Shown: positions 25,415 through 35,341 of the stretch, one piece after another
Numbering within the stretch: position 1 is the first letter of the stretch
Layout: each line of letters opens with the position of its first letter
Assembly (NCBI RefSeq): GCF_003290085.1
Contig: NZ_QMKJ01000002.1
Coordinates: 434,001 to 498,000 of the forward strand
Direction of reading: 5' to 3'
Length of the DNA stretch: 64,000 nucleotides
DNA from: Aliidiomarina sp. B3213
GTDB lineage: Bacteria > Pseudomonadota > Gammaproteobacteria > Enterobacterales > Alteromonadaceae
Notes under the pieces: generated by a model
Databases searched by the model: none
What the model was told of the DNA's origin: nothing
Seen by the model: only the letters and a program-made list of their open reading frames with translations
Translations under genes and position numbers: made by a program

Positions 25415-25905
25415 ATCATTTGGAATCGACGGCGAACCTTTCTAAGAATCAGAAACAACCACGGCCACAAAATAGCGGAGCTAAGTACAGGCCAGAAATA
25501 CTGACCAAAGAACTGCGCGTCGTTGAGGTAATATTCAATTAGGAAAACAATAATTCGCTCAACCGCAACTAAAGCAGCCATTAATAAAGACTGCTGTAAT
25601 AGCGAGAAGTTTCGTATTCTTTGGTAATGACGGGCTGCGCTGTAGCTAACTAGAGCATACGCGCCGGCGTGAATCCCAAAGCTTGAACCGATAAGAATGT
25701 CGACACTGATACCCAGTATAAACGCGATGCCAATGCTCACGCGATGAGGAAGCGCAATCACCCAATAAAGCAAAACCAATAACGGCCAGTCGGGTCGAAT
25801 GGCTGCCGCCCAAAACGACATGGGCATGGTGGCTAGAACGAGCGCCACCACAAAGGTCATAAAAATCACAAAGCGCTGGCCCATAGAGCTGCTAGTTTCT
25901 ATCAT
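25411..25905 (-). CDS. mreD: Rod shape-determining protein MreD
   Basis: 164-residue inner-membrane protein with five or six hydrophobic helices, part of the elongasome that links MreB filaments to peptidoglycan synthesis. Family features include the polar-in-membrane segment RPDWPLLVLLYWVIALPHRVS. It overlaps mreC and maf by four bases each, so the genes are translationally coupled. Confidence 0.94.
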   Translation of the reverse strand: MIETSSSMGQRFVIFMTFVVALVLATMPMSFWAAAIRPDWPLLVLLYWVIALPHRVSIGIAFILGISVDILIGSSFGIHAGAYALVSYSAARHYQRIRNFSLLQQSLLMAALVAVERIIVFLIEYYLNDAQFFGQYFWPVLSSAILWPWLFLILRKVRRRFQMI

Positions 25906-26831
25906 TCGCCTGCAGTCTCCTCTGTTTCTGGGTTGGTCCCTTCAGACTCAGGCGCACCCTCTAAGCGCTCACGATACTCTTGTATCGGATTAAATACCGG
26001 TTGTTGCTCACCGCCGGCTTGCCATACAAGTAATAACATCCGGATACGGTCTAAGTGTGCAATAGGCCTTGCGGAAACGCGTGCAAAAGGTAAAGAGTCG
26101 TCTCGGTCGATGGTAACAATTCGAGCTACTGGATAACCTTCCGGGAATACCCCACCAAGACCAGATGACAGCAACAAATCACCTTCAGCCAAGTCGCTTG
26201 AATGCGGCACGTGCATAACATCAAGCTCGCTGGTTTCACCGATACCCTGTACCACAACACGTATACCGCTGCGCGCGCTTCGGGTAGGTAGCGCGTGGTT
26301 TTGATCGGAAATCAGTAAAATACGTGCGGTAGACACGCCGACGCTAATCACTTGCCCCACTACACCTTGATCGTCGAGTACGGGCTGTCCGATAAACACT
26401 CCGTGCGCACTACCTTTGTTCACCACAACTTGATGAGAAAAGTTATTCGAGTCGACCGCGATAACTTCCGCCACCATGCGTAAACTGTCTTCTCGAGCTT
26501 CCGAGGCTAATAAATTGCGTAGTCGTTCATTTTCGCGCACTAAAAATTGATAGCGTTGCATTTGCCCTTGCATCTCGAGCATATCCAGCTTCAACGTTTC
26601 ATTTTCTTGACGCAGATTTTTGCGGCTTTGTAGGTTTTGGTCGAGGCGTGAGAGCAGCTGTTCAGGTACAACCGCCAAATACTGAATGGGGCTAATAATC
26701 GAGTTTAAAACAGCCCGTGTTGGCTCCATTACGGAAAGACGGTGGTCTAAAACTAAAAGCAAAAACGCTAGCAACAGGGCTAGCGTTAATCTGAACCTTA
26801 GGGAAACCGTTCGAATAAATAAAGGAGTCAC
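25902..26831 (-). CDS. mreC: Rod shape-determining protein MreC
   Basis: 309-residue bitopic protein: short cytosolic start, one transmembrane helix (about 12-32), a coiled coil (about 65-105), then a periplasmic beta domain with VVVNKGSAHGVFIGQPVLDDQGVVGQV. MreC activates PBP2/RodA during elongation. The C-terminal 30 residues are acidic and disordered. It follows mreB by 11 bp. Confidence 0.95.
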   Translation of the reverse strand: MTPLFIRTVSLRFRLTLALLLAFLLLVLDHRLSVMEPTRAVLNSIISPIQYLAVVPEQLLSRLDQNLQSRKNLRQENETLKLDMLEMQGQMQRYQFLVRENERLRNLLASEAREDSLRMVAEVIAVDSNNFSHQVVVNKGSAHGVFIGQPVLDDQGVVGQVISVGVSTARILLISDQNHALPTRSARSGIRVVVQGIGETSELDVMHVPHSSDLAEGDLLLSSGLGGVFPEGYPVARIVTIDRDDSLPFARVSARPIAHLDRIRMLLLVWQAGGEQQPVFNPIQEYRERLEGAPESEGTNPETEETAGE

Positions 26832-26842
26832 AGGTCGCTCTT

Positions 26843-27904
<1,062 letters not shown>

Positions 27905-27915
27905 TTATTCTGATC

Positions 27916-27950
27916 GGAAAAACCCGCTAACTTTAGCAAGGTGCGGGTTT
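27916..27950 (-). terminator. Terminator after the FGE-like gene
   Basis: Minus-strand hairpin: AAACCCGC and GCGGGTTT arms (27943-27950 and 27920-27927) with a 15-nt loop, followed by a short T run. It ends the 27965-29830 gene and insulates mreB. Confidence 0.75.
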
Positions 27951-27964
27951 GTGAGCAAGCGCGT

Positions 27965-29830
27965 TTACGGAGTTCTTATAACTCTCATACCCACGTAGTT
28001 ACCGCGAAAATCAGCTGGCATTTCCAACCTTGCCGCAGCTCTCGCTAAACTTGCTGCAAAATTGAACGCTCCGCCTTTCAATACAGGCGCTCCTGAACGT
28101 TCGTCAGCAGTCCATTCCCAAACATTACCTACGGTATCGTAAATACCCCAGCTGTTTGCAGGAAATGAGCCCACCGGAGACGGTTTAACATTGGCAAACT
28201 GGCCACCACAGGTACGGCAATTTGCACGGCCTACGCCAATGCTGTTACCCCACCAATAGTTAGTATCGGTGCTTGCTTTTGCTGAATATTCCCATTGCGC
28301 TTCAGTTGGCAAACGATATTCATTACCGGTAGTGCTGCTTAACCACGCTACATACTCAAGCGCGTCGTTGTAACTTACACACACAACAGGTGCGTTACCG
28401 TTTTGTTCGAACCCTGGATTACGCCAATTACGATCTGCGCTCCATTCGCTGCGGCCTTCGCCATTAATTGCTGCACAACCGCGAGCCATTTCAGCTTCGG
28501 TGACATATTCTGTTGCCGCAACGAAATCACGGAACTGTTCAACAGTGACTGGGAAAACACCCATACCGAACATTTCGCCAATCAGTACAGAGCGCACAGG
28601 CTGTTCGTTGGCACGGCCTTCACCGGTTTGGTCGCCTACCTGAGCACGGCCTGCTGGCACGATAACTAGGTCTGGACCTTTAGCTTCACCATAAAGCGCA
28701 TCTTGGATGCGCTCGCCGGTAGTAAACACGTTGTTAGAGCGTGCTAATTCAAATCTTAATGTTTTGGCTTCCCGTAAGCTTACGCGTTGAGAGTCTCCCT
28801 CAAAACCATGCTTGCTTACTACGATGTCATGTTCCCCCGCTGGTAGCATGAGTTGCAGCGGAGTGGAGCCGTAACTGACACCATTAATAAAAACCTCGTC
28901 GTCGTACACATTTGAACGTACGGTTAACTGGTACAACACGCCATCATCACCAGCGGCTGCTTCAGCATTTTCAGCGGTGCGGTTAGTACCGTCGCTGCAA
29001 TAACGAGAATCGATTTGTAAAAGTGTGCATGCTTGGTTGCCGTTTAGCTGACCTTCAAGCTCTACGCGTAGGTTAACGCTGTATTCGCCCTGACCGCTAA
29101 AGCCAGAGTTCACCACGCGAGCACCTAAAACACGCACGCTTGCGCCACTAGCTTCACGGTTTTGTACCGCAATTTCAGACTCTGAAAGGCTAGCAAACAA
29201 GTTGTTGGTAAACTCACGAGAAGCGCGTTGTCTAGCTAATTGCTTGCCACGCTCTTCACATGCTTGAATGGTGTCGGTACGAGCACACGTTAACGACTGC
29301 TGCGCGTCGATGCTTCCAACGCGGTTAAATTCGTTACGGATTCTTTCAACACGAGCGAACTCTAATTGCTCTTCATAGCTTTCCAAGCGGTTCACTAAAG
29401 CGTGACGGCTCATGCTGTTCTGTTGAATTTCTTCCTGCTTCTGAGACAAGCTTGTCACCTGCTCGCGAATACGATTCAGGTTTTGTTGATGTGCATCAAC
29501 AGCTTCTTGATAAGCCGCAACAGCGCTAGAGATGTCTGTATTTGGGTCGGTTACCACGAGCTGATAGCGCTCGTTCATTTCCGCTAAAGCGACGCGTCGC
29601 GCTTGCTCTAACTCTTCACTCCGCGTACGCAGGGCTTCAAGTTGAGTTCGCATTTCACGCTCTTCATTGCGCAAAGCTTGTTCTTGTTGTTCTGAGCTCT
29701 GATATTGCGCTTGTAAGCGTTCTATCTGAGACTGAATTTCGTTCACTGAGGCTTCGTCTGCGTTCGCCGCCGAAACCCAGGCTAGTGTTGTTACCACTGC
29801 CAGTGCCAATCGAGCCATTCGCATCATCAT
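27965..29830 (-). CDS. Periplasmic FGE/SUMF1-like protein with coiled coil and PEGA domain
   Basis: 621 residues: signal peptide (1-24, ending ANA), a Gln/Glu-rich coiled coil (about 28-190), a PEGA-type domain near 305-350 (VFINGVSYGSTPLQLMLPAG) and a C-terminal sulfatase-modifying-factor domain (about 385-620) with RLPTEAQWEYSAKA and YDTVGNVWEWTAD. In true formylglycine-generating enzymes two catalytic cysteines lie in the GGS-x-C segment; here it reads KGGAFNFAASLARAAARLE, with none. A CRTCGG pair lies earlier (about 538). So it is probably not a formylglycine generator but a binding or structural protein. Its site between mreB and mshC may tie it to the envelope or pilus. Confidence 0.85.
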   Translation of the reverse strand: MMMRMARLALAVVTTLAWVSAANADEASVNEIQSQIERLQAQYQSSEQQEQALRNEEREMRTQLEALRTRSEELEQARRVALAEMNERYQLVVTDPNTDISSAVAAYQEAVDAHQQNLNRIREQVTSLSQKQEEIQQNSMSRHALVNRLESYEEQLEFARVERIRNEFNRVGSIDAQQSLTCARTDTIQACEERGKQLARQRASREFTNNLFASLSESEIAVQNREASGASVRVLGARVVNSGFSGQGEYSVNLRVELEGQLNGNQACTLLQIDSRYCSDGTNRTAENAEAAAGDDGVLYQLTVRSNVYDDEVFINGVSYGSTPLQLMLPAGEHDIVVSKHGFEGDSQRVSLREAKTLRFELARSNNVFTTGERIQDALYGEAKGPDLVIVPAGRAQVGDQTGEGRANEQPVRSVLIGEMFGMGVFPVTVEQFRDFVAATEYVTEAEMARGCAAINGEGRSEWSADRNWRNPGFEQNGNAPVVCVSYNDALEYVAWLSSTTGNEYRLPTEAQWEYSAKASTDTNYWWGNSIGVGRANCRTCGGQFANVKPSPVGSFPANSWGIYDTVGNVWEWTADERSGAPVLKGGAFNFAASLARAAARLEMPADFRGNYVGMRVIRTP

Positions 29831-29945
29831 TATTTTCCGGTCATTTTCTGAATTAATTCAGTACAGTGTATGCCTATGCTATTTGTTGAAGGCAAAAAGC
29901 GCAAGCATGATAAACACGCAACATGAATATAACGCCTATTCTACG

Positions 29946-30443
29946 TCAACACACCCCTGAACGTATATAGCCTTGTGACTGTATACATACGTACCGTGTA
30001 CTGCCTCCAGACGCAAATTCCCATTGTATCGAGCTAGAGCCACACGCCTCTATTGAACTTTCGTGTGCCAAAGACACCGGACATCCAAGCCCGTTAAATA
30101 AGAAGCCGCTGGTCGGCCCCGAAGTTACAGTAAAAGACACAGCACTTAGGTCAATTGCACCTTCGGATACTGCTACAACGTCGCAAATACTCGTATTCGA
30201 AGACGCTGTGCGTTGAATACTAGCTCCAGTTAAAACACCATAGCACCGAAACGCCGTGTCTTGCATAGCTCGCTGTTGTTGCAGGCGCAGCATGCTTAAA
30301 GCTTGGGCATGCACCGTTGCAACATTGGTTGAGCCGTCTCCGGTAAAAAAGCGAGGCGCAACAGAAACCGTCAGTATTCCAATAATGACGACCACAATAA
30401 TAAGTTCTATTAATGTAAATCCGCTGCTTATTCGGCGTTTCAT
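29946..30443 (-). CDS. mshC: MSHA minor pilin MshC
   Basis: 165 residues with a type IV prepilin leader MKRRISSG and cleavage before FTLIELIIVVVIIGI (the +5 Glu present). The segment LRLQQQRAMQDTAF is characteristic of MshC. Cysteines at the C-terminus (CIQSQGYIRSGVC) suggest a disulphide. Normally mshC follows mshA; here it stands alone, facing away from mshD. It is a minor pilin expected at the pilus tip or base. Confidence 0.8.
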   Translation of the reverse strand: MKRRISSGFTLIELIIVVVIIGILTVSVAPRFFTGDGSTNVATVHAQALSMLRLQQQRAMQDTAFRCYGVLTGASIQRTASSNTSICDVVAVSEGAIDLSAVSFTVTSGPTSGFLFNGLGCPVSLAHESSIEACGSSSIQWEFASGGSTRYVCIQSQGYIRSGVC

Positions 30444-30613
30444 ACGCTTCTTATTTAATGTAAAAGTTCATTAGGAATAATGACAATAAACCTGCCAATG
30501 TACAAGGGCGTTCAACTTGCTTGTAAATATTGCACAATTCATAGCTATAAATATGAAAAATCGCACAAAAAATGTATGCTTAGAAGTACATTAGCGCTTT
30601 CTCTAGAGGGTTT

Positions 30614-31150
30614 ATGGTTCCGCGCCAGCAACAAGGATTTACGCTTGTCGAAATTATTGTGGGCATTGTTACACTTGGAATTGCATTAACAATTCTAAGC
30701 ACGTTGCTATTTCCGCAGGCAAAACGAGGTGCCGAACCCATTCTGCAGATGCGAGCGTCGGAATTAGGCATCGCATTAATGAGCGAAATTCGCAGCCAAA
30801 GCTTTGACGAAAATAGTGACCGCTCTGGCGGTGGTTTACGTTGCGGTGAAACGGGTGCGCCAGCATGTACACTACCCGCCAACTTAGGCGACGACGGCGA
30901 GGACCGCGCAAGCTTTAACGATGTAGACGACTACCATCAGCTGCAAGTGGTTATTCCTAATATAACCAATACACTGAATGAAGACTTAAGCTCTCGCTAT
31001 CCGGGTTTTAGTTATGCCATTGATGTCTGTTACAGCAATAATGTAGGCGTTTGCCAGGCAGGAGTTACCAATTTCAAGCGCACCCAAGTCACCATTACTA
31101 CGCCATTAGGCCAAGATTTCGACTTTACCGGTATACGAGGTAACTTTTAA
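30614..31150 (+). CDS. mshD: MSHA minor pilin MshD
   Basis: 178 residues, prepilin leader MVPRQQQG cleaved before FTLVEIIVGIVTLGIALT, then the MshD-typical LFPQAKRGAEPILQMRASELG and GGGLRCGE. First gene of a plus-strand mshD-O-P-Q operon; its stop shares a base with the mshO ATG (TAATG). An AT-rich 170-bp gap separates it from the divergent mshC and should hold both promoters. Confidence 0.88.
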   Translation: MVPRQQQGFTLVEIIVGIVTLGIALTILSTLLFPQAKRGAEPILQMRASELGIALMSEIRSQSFDENSDRSGGGLRCGETGAPACTLPANLGDDGEDRASFNDVDDYHQLQVVIPNITNTLNEDLSSRYPGFSYAIDVCYSNNVGVCQAGVTNFKRTQVTITTPLGQDFDFTGIRGNF

Positions 31151-31989
31151 TGCGCAGCGGTAAAGGCTTTACCTTAATCGAACTGATCGTCGTTATTGTT
31201 CTATTGGGAATAGTCGGCACTTTTACCTTTAGTTATTTAGGTTTTGGAGCACGTATTTTTTCCGACAGTGTTGAGCGCGAGCAATTACTGAGTCAAAGCC
31301 GGTTTGCGGTTGAAAGGCTAAGCCGTGAATTAAAAAACGCACTACCTCGTAGCATCCGAGTAAGTGCTACCGACAACCAACGCTGTATTGAATTCGTTCC
31401 TATATTAGCCGCAAGCAGCTATGTTCAAATTCCACTTCCGGGCCCAACAAGTAGTGACGACTTCGTAGGTGTAACTCCTTCCGTGCCCTCGAACGTTAGT
31501 TTAGTTGGCGGCAGCTTGTATGTTTATGCCACTACGTTAAACCACATCTACGGCAATTCTTCTCGTAAGAAAAACATAGATACGCTTTCTGCAGACACGC
31601 CAAACGCAGGGCTAACCACATTTAACTATTCGGACAGCCCAACACATTTTCCTACAGAAAGTCCTGCGCGACGTTATTTCGTCACCAGTACGCCAGTAAG
31701 TTGGTGCATGCAAGGTACGCGTCCTAACCAGCAACTTGTTCGCTTTAGTGGTTATGGTTTCAATATTAACCAACCGTCGTTAGCAACGTTACTGGGTTCT
31801 GTTTCTGGGGAAGTTATGGCTGCGCAGCTCGACAACGACCTGAGCCAAAGTGCGCAGTACCCTTTCCAAGTTTTCGAAGCGACTTTGCAACGCAACAGTT
31901 TGGTACAGTTCGACTTTCGGTTCGCTCGTGACAGTGGCAACGAACCTTTAAGAATTCAACACGAGGTGCATGTTCCTAATGTTCCATAG
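31150..31989 (+). CDS. mshO: MSHA minor pilin MshO
   Basis: 279 residues with prepilin motif GKG/FTLIELIVVIVLLGIVG and a long globular domain containing SRFAVERLSRELKNALPRSIR, the PilW/MshO signature. It is the large minor pilin of the system. Overlaps mshD and mshP, so it is part of one transcription unit. Confidence 0.88.
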   Translation: MRSGKGFTLIELIVVIVLLGIVGTFTFSYLGFGARIFSDSVEREQLLSQSRFAVERLSRELKNALPRSIRVSATDNQRCIEFVPILAASSYVQIPLPGPTSSDDFVGVTPSVPSNVSLVGGSLYVYATTLNHIYGNSSRKKNIDTLSADTPNAGLTTFNYSDSPTHFPTESPARRYFVTSTPVSWCMQGTRPNQQLVRFSGYGFNINQPSLATLLGSVSGEVMAAQLDNDLSQSAQYPFQVFEATLQRNSLVQFDFRFARDSGNEPLRIQHEVHVPNVP

Positions 31990-32398
31990 CAATCATGGCA
32001 AACAACAAGGCAGCGCATTGGTCGTCGCAATATTTATTATTGTGGTGCTTTCTGTTGTGGGCATTGCATTAACACGCGTTATCAACGATGCGGCTCAAGG
32101 GGTTGTAGCAGAAGTTTATGGAGCTCGGGCTTACCATGCAGCAGCAAGCGGTATAGAGGTTTTTATGGCAGACGAGTTGTTTCCGCCCAACGACGACACA
32201 CCAAACTGCGTCGCGCAAAGCTATACTTTCAACATAGACGGACTGGACAACTGCGAAGCCAATGTAACTTGCTCTGAATTTCCTCTGCCTGGTGACTTTT
32301 CAGGAACACACTTCCAAGTAGAAAGCGTCGGAGTATGTGATATCGGTGACAGCAGGTATTCCAGACAGTTAGCAATAGAAGCAAACATTAATGACTGA
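31970..32398 (+). CDS. mshP: MSHA biogenesis protein MshP
   Basis: 142 residues. Instead of the classic FTLIE it has QQGSALVVAIFIIVVLSVVGIALTRV, the PilX/MshP-type N-terminal helix, followed by a cysteine-containing globular part (CVAQ, CEANVTC, VCDIGD). The first ATG (31970) was kept because GAGG lies just upstream; a second ATG follows at 31979. It overlaps mshO by 20 bp and mshQ by 8. Confidence 0.85.
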   Translation: MFLMFHSNHGKQQGSALVVAIFIIVVLSVVGIALTRVINDAAQGVVAEVYGARAYHAAASGIEVFMADELFPPNDDTPNCVAQSYTFNIDGLDNCEANVTCSEFPLPGDFSGTHFQVESVGVCDIGDSRYSRQLAIEANIND

Positions 32399-35282
32399 AT
32401 TTAAACGCTCACGTTCATATCAAAAATGGCTCCATTTAGCCCTTGTGGTTATGGCGCTGTGTGCGTTTAAAGTAAATGCGGCAACATACACCTTACCTGG
32501 AATACCTAGCAGCTCTCCGTGGAACAATTGTTCGGTTGCTGGCACAGTGATTACCTGCACAGGAAATTTGATTTTTGGCAACAACGACACTTTATTAGTA
32601 TCGCAAGAAACAACCTTAAACATATCTGGCGACTTAAGTTTTGGAAATAATTTCGAAGTTAACCCTGGCGGCAATGCCGAAAACCTTCATATTTTCGTAA
32701 GTGGGAATTTGAATCCGACCAATAACGCTATTATAAACGCTGACTTAACCATTGCGGGCTCCGTGAATGCAGGAAACAATGGAGCCTTAACCGGTAACTT
32801 AGTGATTTCGGGGAACCTAAATCTTGGGAACAACAGTTCGATTGAGGGTAATGTAACCGTAAGTGGCACATTGCAAACGGGAGAGAACGTAACCTTTTGC
32901 TCAGAGACCACACAAGATTCATGCTCAATCACAGCGACCAATATCAATTTCGGTCAAAATAATGAGATTTATGCCGACGGTATTGAAGCGGAAAACATCA
33001 ATATAAACGGCAACAATACAGTCATTAATAGTGATATTGAAGCTACTGGTACAATAAACAACAACGGTACAATTAATGGCAATGTTAACGCTGATGGCAC
33101 GGTAAATAACAACGGCGAAATTAACGGCTATGTTAACGCACCCGAAGTCAATGGCGGGGACGACGTTAACGGACCTGTTTGCGATATTAACGACAACGAC
33201 GGCCCCTGCGGTGGCGGAGGTGGAGGTATTGACCATTTCCGTATTATTCAATCTGGTTCCGCAAGTGCCTGCGTAGCCGAGAGCGTCACCATCCAAGCGT
33301 GTACCAATGCTAACTGCACCAACCTATACAGTGACGCGGTCAGTGGAGAGTTAGAAGCCGACGGACAAACCGCCAATAATATTATTGCCTGGTCTATCGC
33401 AGCAGGTGCAGGCCAAACCTCCGTATCTATTTTTATGCCGTTTAACGGCAACCTGGGTAGCAGCAACCAAACCGCTATTCTACGTACCCGAAACGAAACA
33501 GAGGCTCCTGGCGCGATCAACCAGTGTGATGTCGCGGGTACGGTGAATAGCACAACATCTTGTGAAGTGAGCGTGAGTCGAGCTGGCTTCGTAGTAAACC
33601 TTGCCGACGGAGTCGCAGGCGCCAGCGAGACCACCAACACGATTCAAGCCGTTGGCGTGAATACAAGTAACCAATGCACGCCTTTATTTGAAAACGTAAG
33701 CCGCAATGTCACGTTAACGCAGAGCTACAGTAACCCAAGCTCTGGAACTCAATTCATTAATGTTGGAGGAACCGATTTAAGCACGCCTCAGGCTTTTAAT
33801 TTAAGTTTCAATGCTTCGGGTATCGCCACACTTCCGACTATGACCTATCCAGACGCGGGGCTTATGTCTTTGAATGCGAGCTACACGGGTAATTCGACTA
33901 ACGGAGACGCAGGAACTGTAGTCGTTGGGGATGGGGAGTTTATATCTCGCCCCGCTAGCTACGCATTTACTAATTTAAGTTGTGAAAACACATATACTGG
34001 AACTGATTCGGTTGGCGGCTTTGAGGTTTTCTGCGCTGCCGGTCAATCGTTTGATTATCAAATAGAGGCGCGCAATAGTCTAGGCAACCTAACACCTAAT
34101 TTTGGTAACGAAGTTACACCTACAACCGCATTACTTACTGCGAATTTAGTTGCTCCTACAGGTGCAGGAACTATTACCGGCAATCTCAGTGAAACTAACG
34201 CCACATTCTCAAACGGCATAGCATCCGTTACATCAAGCTATAGCGAAGTTGGTGTGATGTCGATCTCCGCCAGCACGGCAAGCTACCTAACGGGTTCTGG
34301 AGTTGCTTCCACATCGAATGATATCGGTCGCTTCATTCCATCATATTTCAGTCACACCATTAGCACCGCCGAGCTTGCAGGCTCCATGACCGACGTAGCG
34401 ACGTCAGTACACTACTTAGGCCAACCTATGATCTTTAGTACGGCGCCAGAAGCTATTTTGGTGCCTCGCGCCGAAGACGGGCAGCAGATATTTAATTATT
34501 TCTTCAGCCCCTTTATGCGCTATGTGGCACCGACCGATGAAATAGCAGATAGCGACCTTGCTGTGAATGTGCTGGATGCAAATTACGCAACGCAAACAGC
34601 AAGTGTCGACACGGCTGGAACCTTTAACACCGATGCCGTGCCGGCCAACAGTGAATTGAGAGTCTTCTTAGAAAATACAGAGTTGTTGTTCGACAAAACG
34701 CCTGAGCTAACGTCGCCAATAACTGACACCGAGCTTGAGTTAAACCTTACCTTTCAGGCTGCGTGGTTAACCGACGCAGACAACGTATGTGTGAAAACGG
34801 CTCCTGCGGACAGCTGCCAAAACGTGGAATTTAACAACATTCTATATCCAGAGCAGCGTTACGCACGCCTTCGTCTTGAAAACCTTTCTGGTCCAGAAAG
34901 CGAACCATTAGATATTCTAGCGTACGTGGAGTACTACAATGGCACTAGCTTTGTAGCGCACAACCCTGACGATCAAACCATATTAGGGATAGCGGATTTC
35001 TCAGTATTTAACGTTGATCCGGCTATCACGGTTTCAGCGACCGCTTCACCGATGACCGAAAGCTTTATCAACGGTGAGTTGCCTAGTGGAAATTTCGCTT
35101 GGATAAATGACGCACCCAGTGCCAGCGGAAGCTTCGAATTCACGTACGAATTGCTTGCACTACCTTGGTTACGTTACGACTGGAATAATGACGACACACT
35201 TGTAGACCCAACAGCTCAAGCTGGTTTTGGGCAATACCGCGGTAATGACCGTGTTATTTATTGGTTAGAAAGGGGCTGGTAA
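32391..35282 (+). CDS. mshQ: MSHA biogenesis protein MshQ, putative tip adhesin
   Basis: 963-residue secreted protein: signal peptide (1-30), an Asn/Gly-rich region (about 70-265) with short repeats such as NNNGTINGNVNADGTVNNNG that should fold as a regular beta-solenoid, a run of six glycines near 273, then a long region (about 280-963) of DUF6701 type starting IDHFRIIQSGSASACVAE, with many paired cysteines. MshQ is the largest exported subunit of the MSHA system and is thought to sit at the tip. Last gene of the operon, followed by a strong terminator. Confidence 0.88.
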   Translation: MTEFKRSRSYQKWLHLALVVMALCAFKVNAATYTLPGIPSSSPWNNCSVAGTVITCTGNLIFGNNDTLLVSQETTLNISGDLSFGNNFEVNPGGNAENLHIFVSGNLNPTNNAIINADLTIAGSVNAGNNGALTGNLVISGNLNLGNNSSIEGNVTVSGTLQTGENVTFCSETTQDSCSITATNINFGQNNEIYADGIEAENININGNNTVINSDIEATGTINNNGTINGNVNADGTVNNNGEINGYVNAPEVNGGDDVNGPVCDINDNDGPCGGGGGGIDHFRIIQSGSASACVAESVTIQACTNANCTNLYSDAVSGELEADGQTANNIIAWSIAAGAGQTSVSIFMPFNGNLGSSNQTAILRTRNETEAPGAINQCDVAGTVNSTTSCEVSVSRAGFVVNLADGVAGASETTNTIQAVGVNTSNQCTPLFENVSRNVTLTQSYSNPSSGTQFINVGGTDLSTPQAFNLSFNASGIATLPTMTYPDAGLMSLNASYTGNSTNGDAGTVVVGDGEFISRPASYAFTNLSCENTYTGTDSVGGFEVFCAAGQSFDYQIEARNSLGNLTPNFGNEVTPTTALLTANLVAPTGAGTITGNLSETNATFSNGIASVTSSYSEVGVMSISASTASYLTGSGVASTSNDIGRFIPSYFSHTISTAELAGSMTDVATSVHYLGQPMIFSTAPEAILVPRAEDGQQIFNYFFSPFMRYVAPTDEIADSDLAVNVLDANYATQTASVDTAGTFNTDAVPANSELRVFLENTELLFDKTPELTSPITDTELELNLTFQAAWLTDADNVCVKTAPADSCQNVEFNNILYPEQRYARLRLENLSGPESEPLDILAYVEYYNGTSFVAHNPDDQTILGIADFSVFNVDPAITVSATASPMTESFINGELPSGNFAWINDAPSASGSFEFTYELLALPWLRYDWNNDDTLVDPTAQAGFGQYRGNDRVIYWLERGW

Positions 35283-35299
35283 AGCTCCTGAATAAAAAA

Positions 35300-35323
35300 A
35301 CGGGCCTTTTGGGCCCGTTTTTT
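35300..35323. terminator. Bidirectional terminator between mshQ and the chemoreceptor gene
   Basis: Stem CGGGCC (35301-35306) with GGCCCG (35312-35317), flanked by an A run on the left and TTTTTT on the right. It suits both mshQ (plus) and the convergent gene ending at 35342 (minus). Confidence 0.9.
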
Positions 35324-35341
35324 ATTAAGCACTTTATTCAG

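Noticed and set aside
27965-29830. An active formylglycine-generating enzyme
   Set aside because: The two catalytic cysteines are missing, and no sulfatase gene lies nearby.
30256-30689. Plus-strand open frames across mshC and the mshC-mshD gap
   Set aside because: They are opposite-strand shadows of mshC or AT-rich promoter sequence without ribosome-binding sites.
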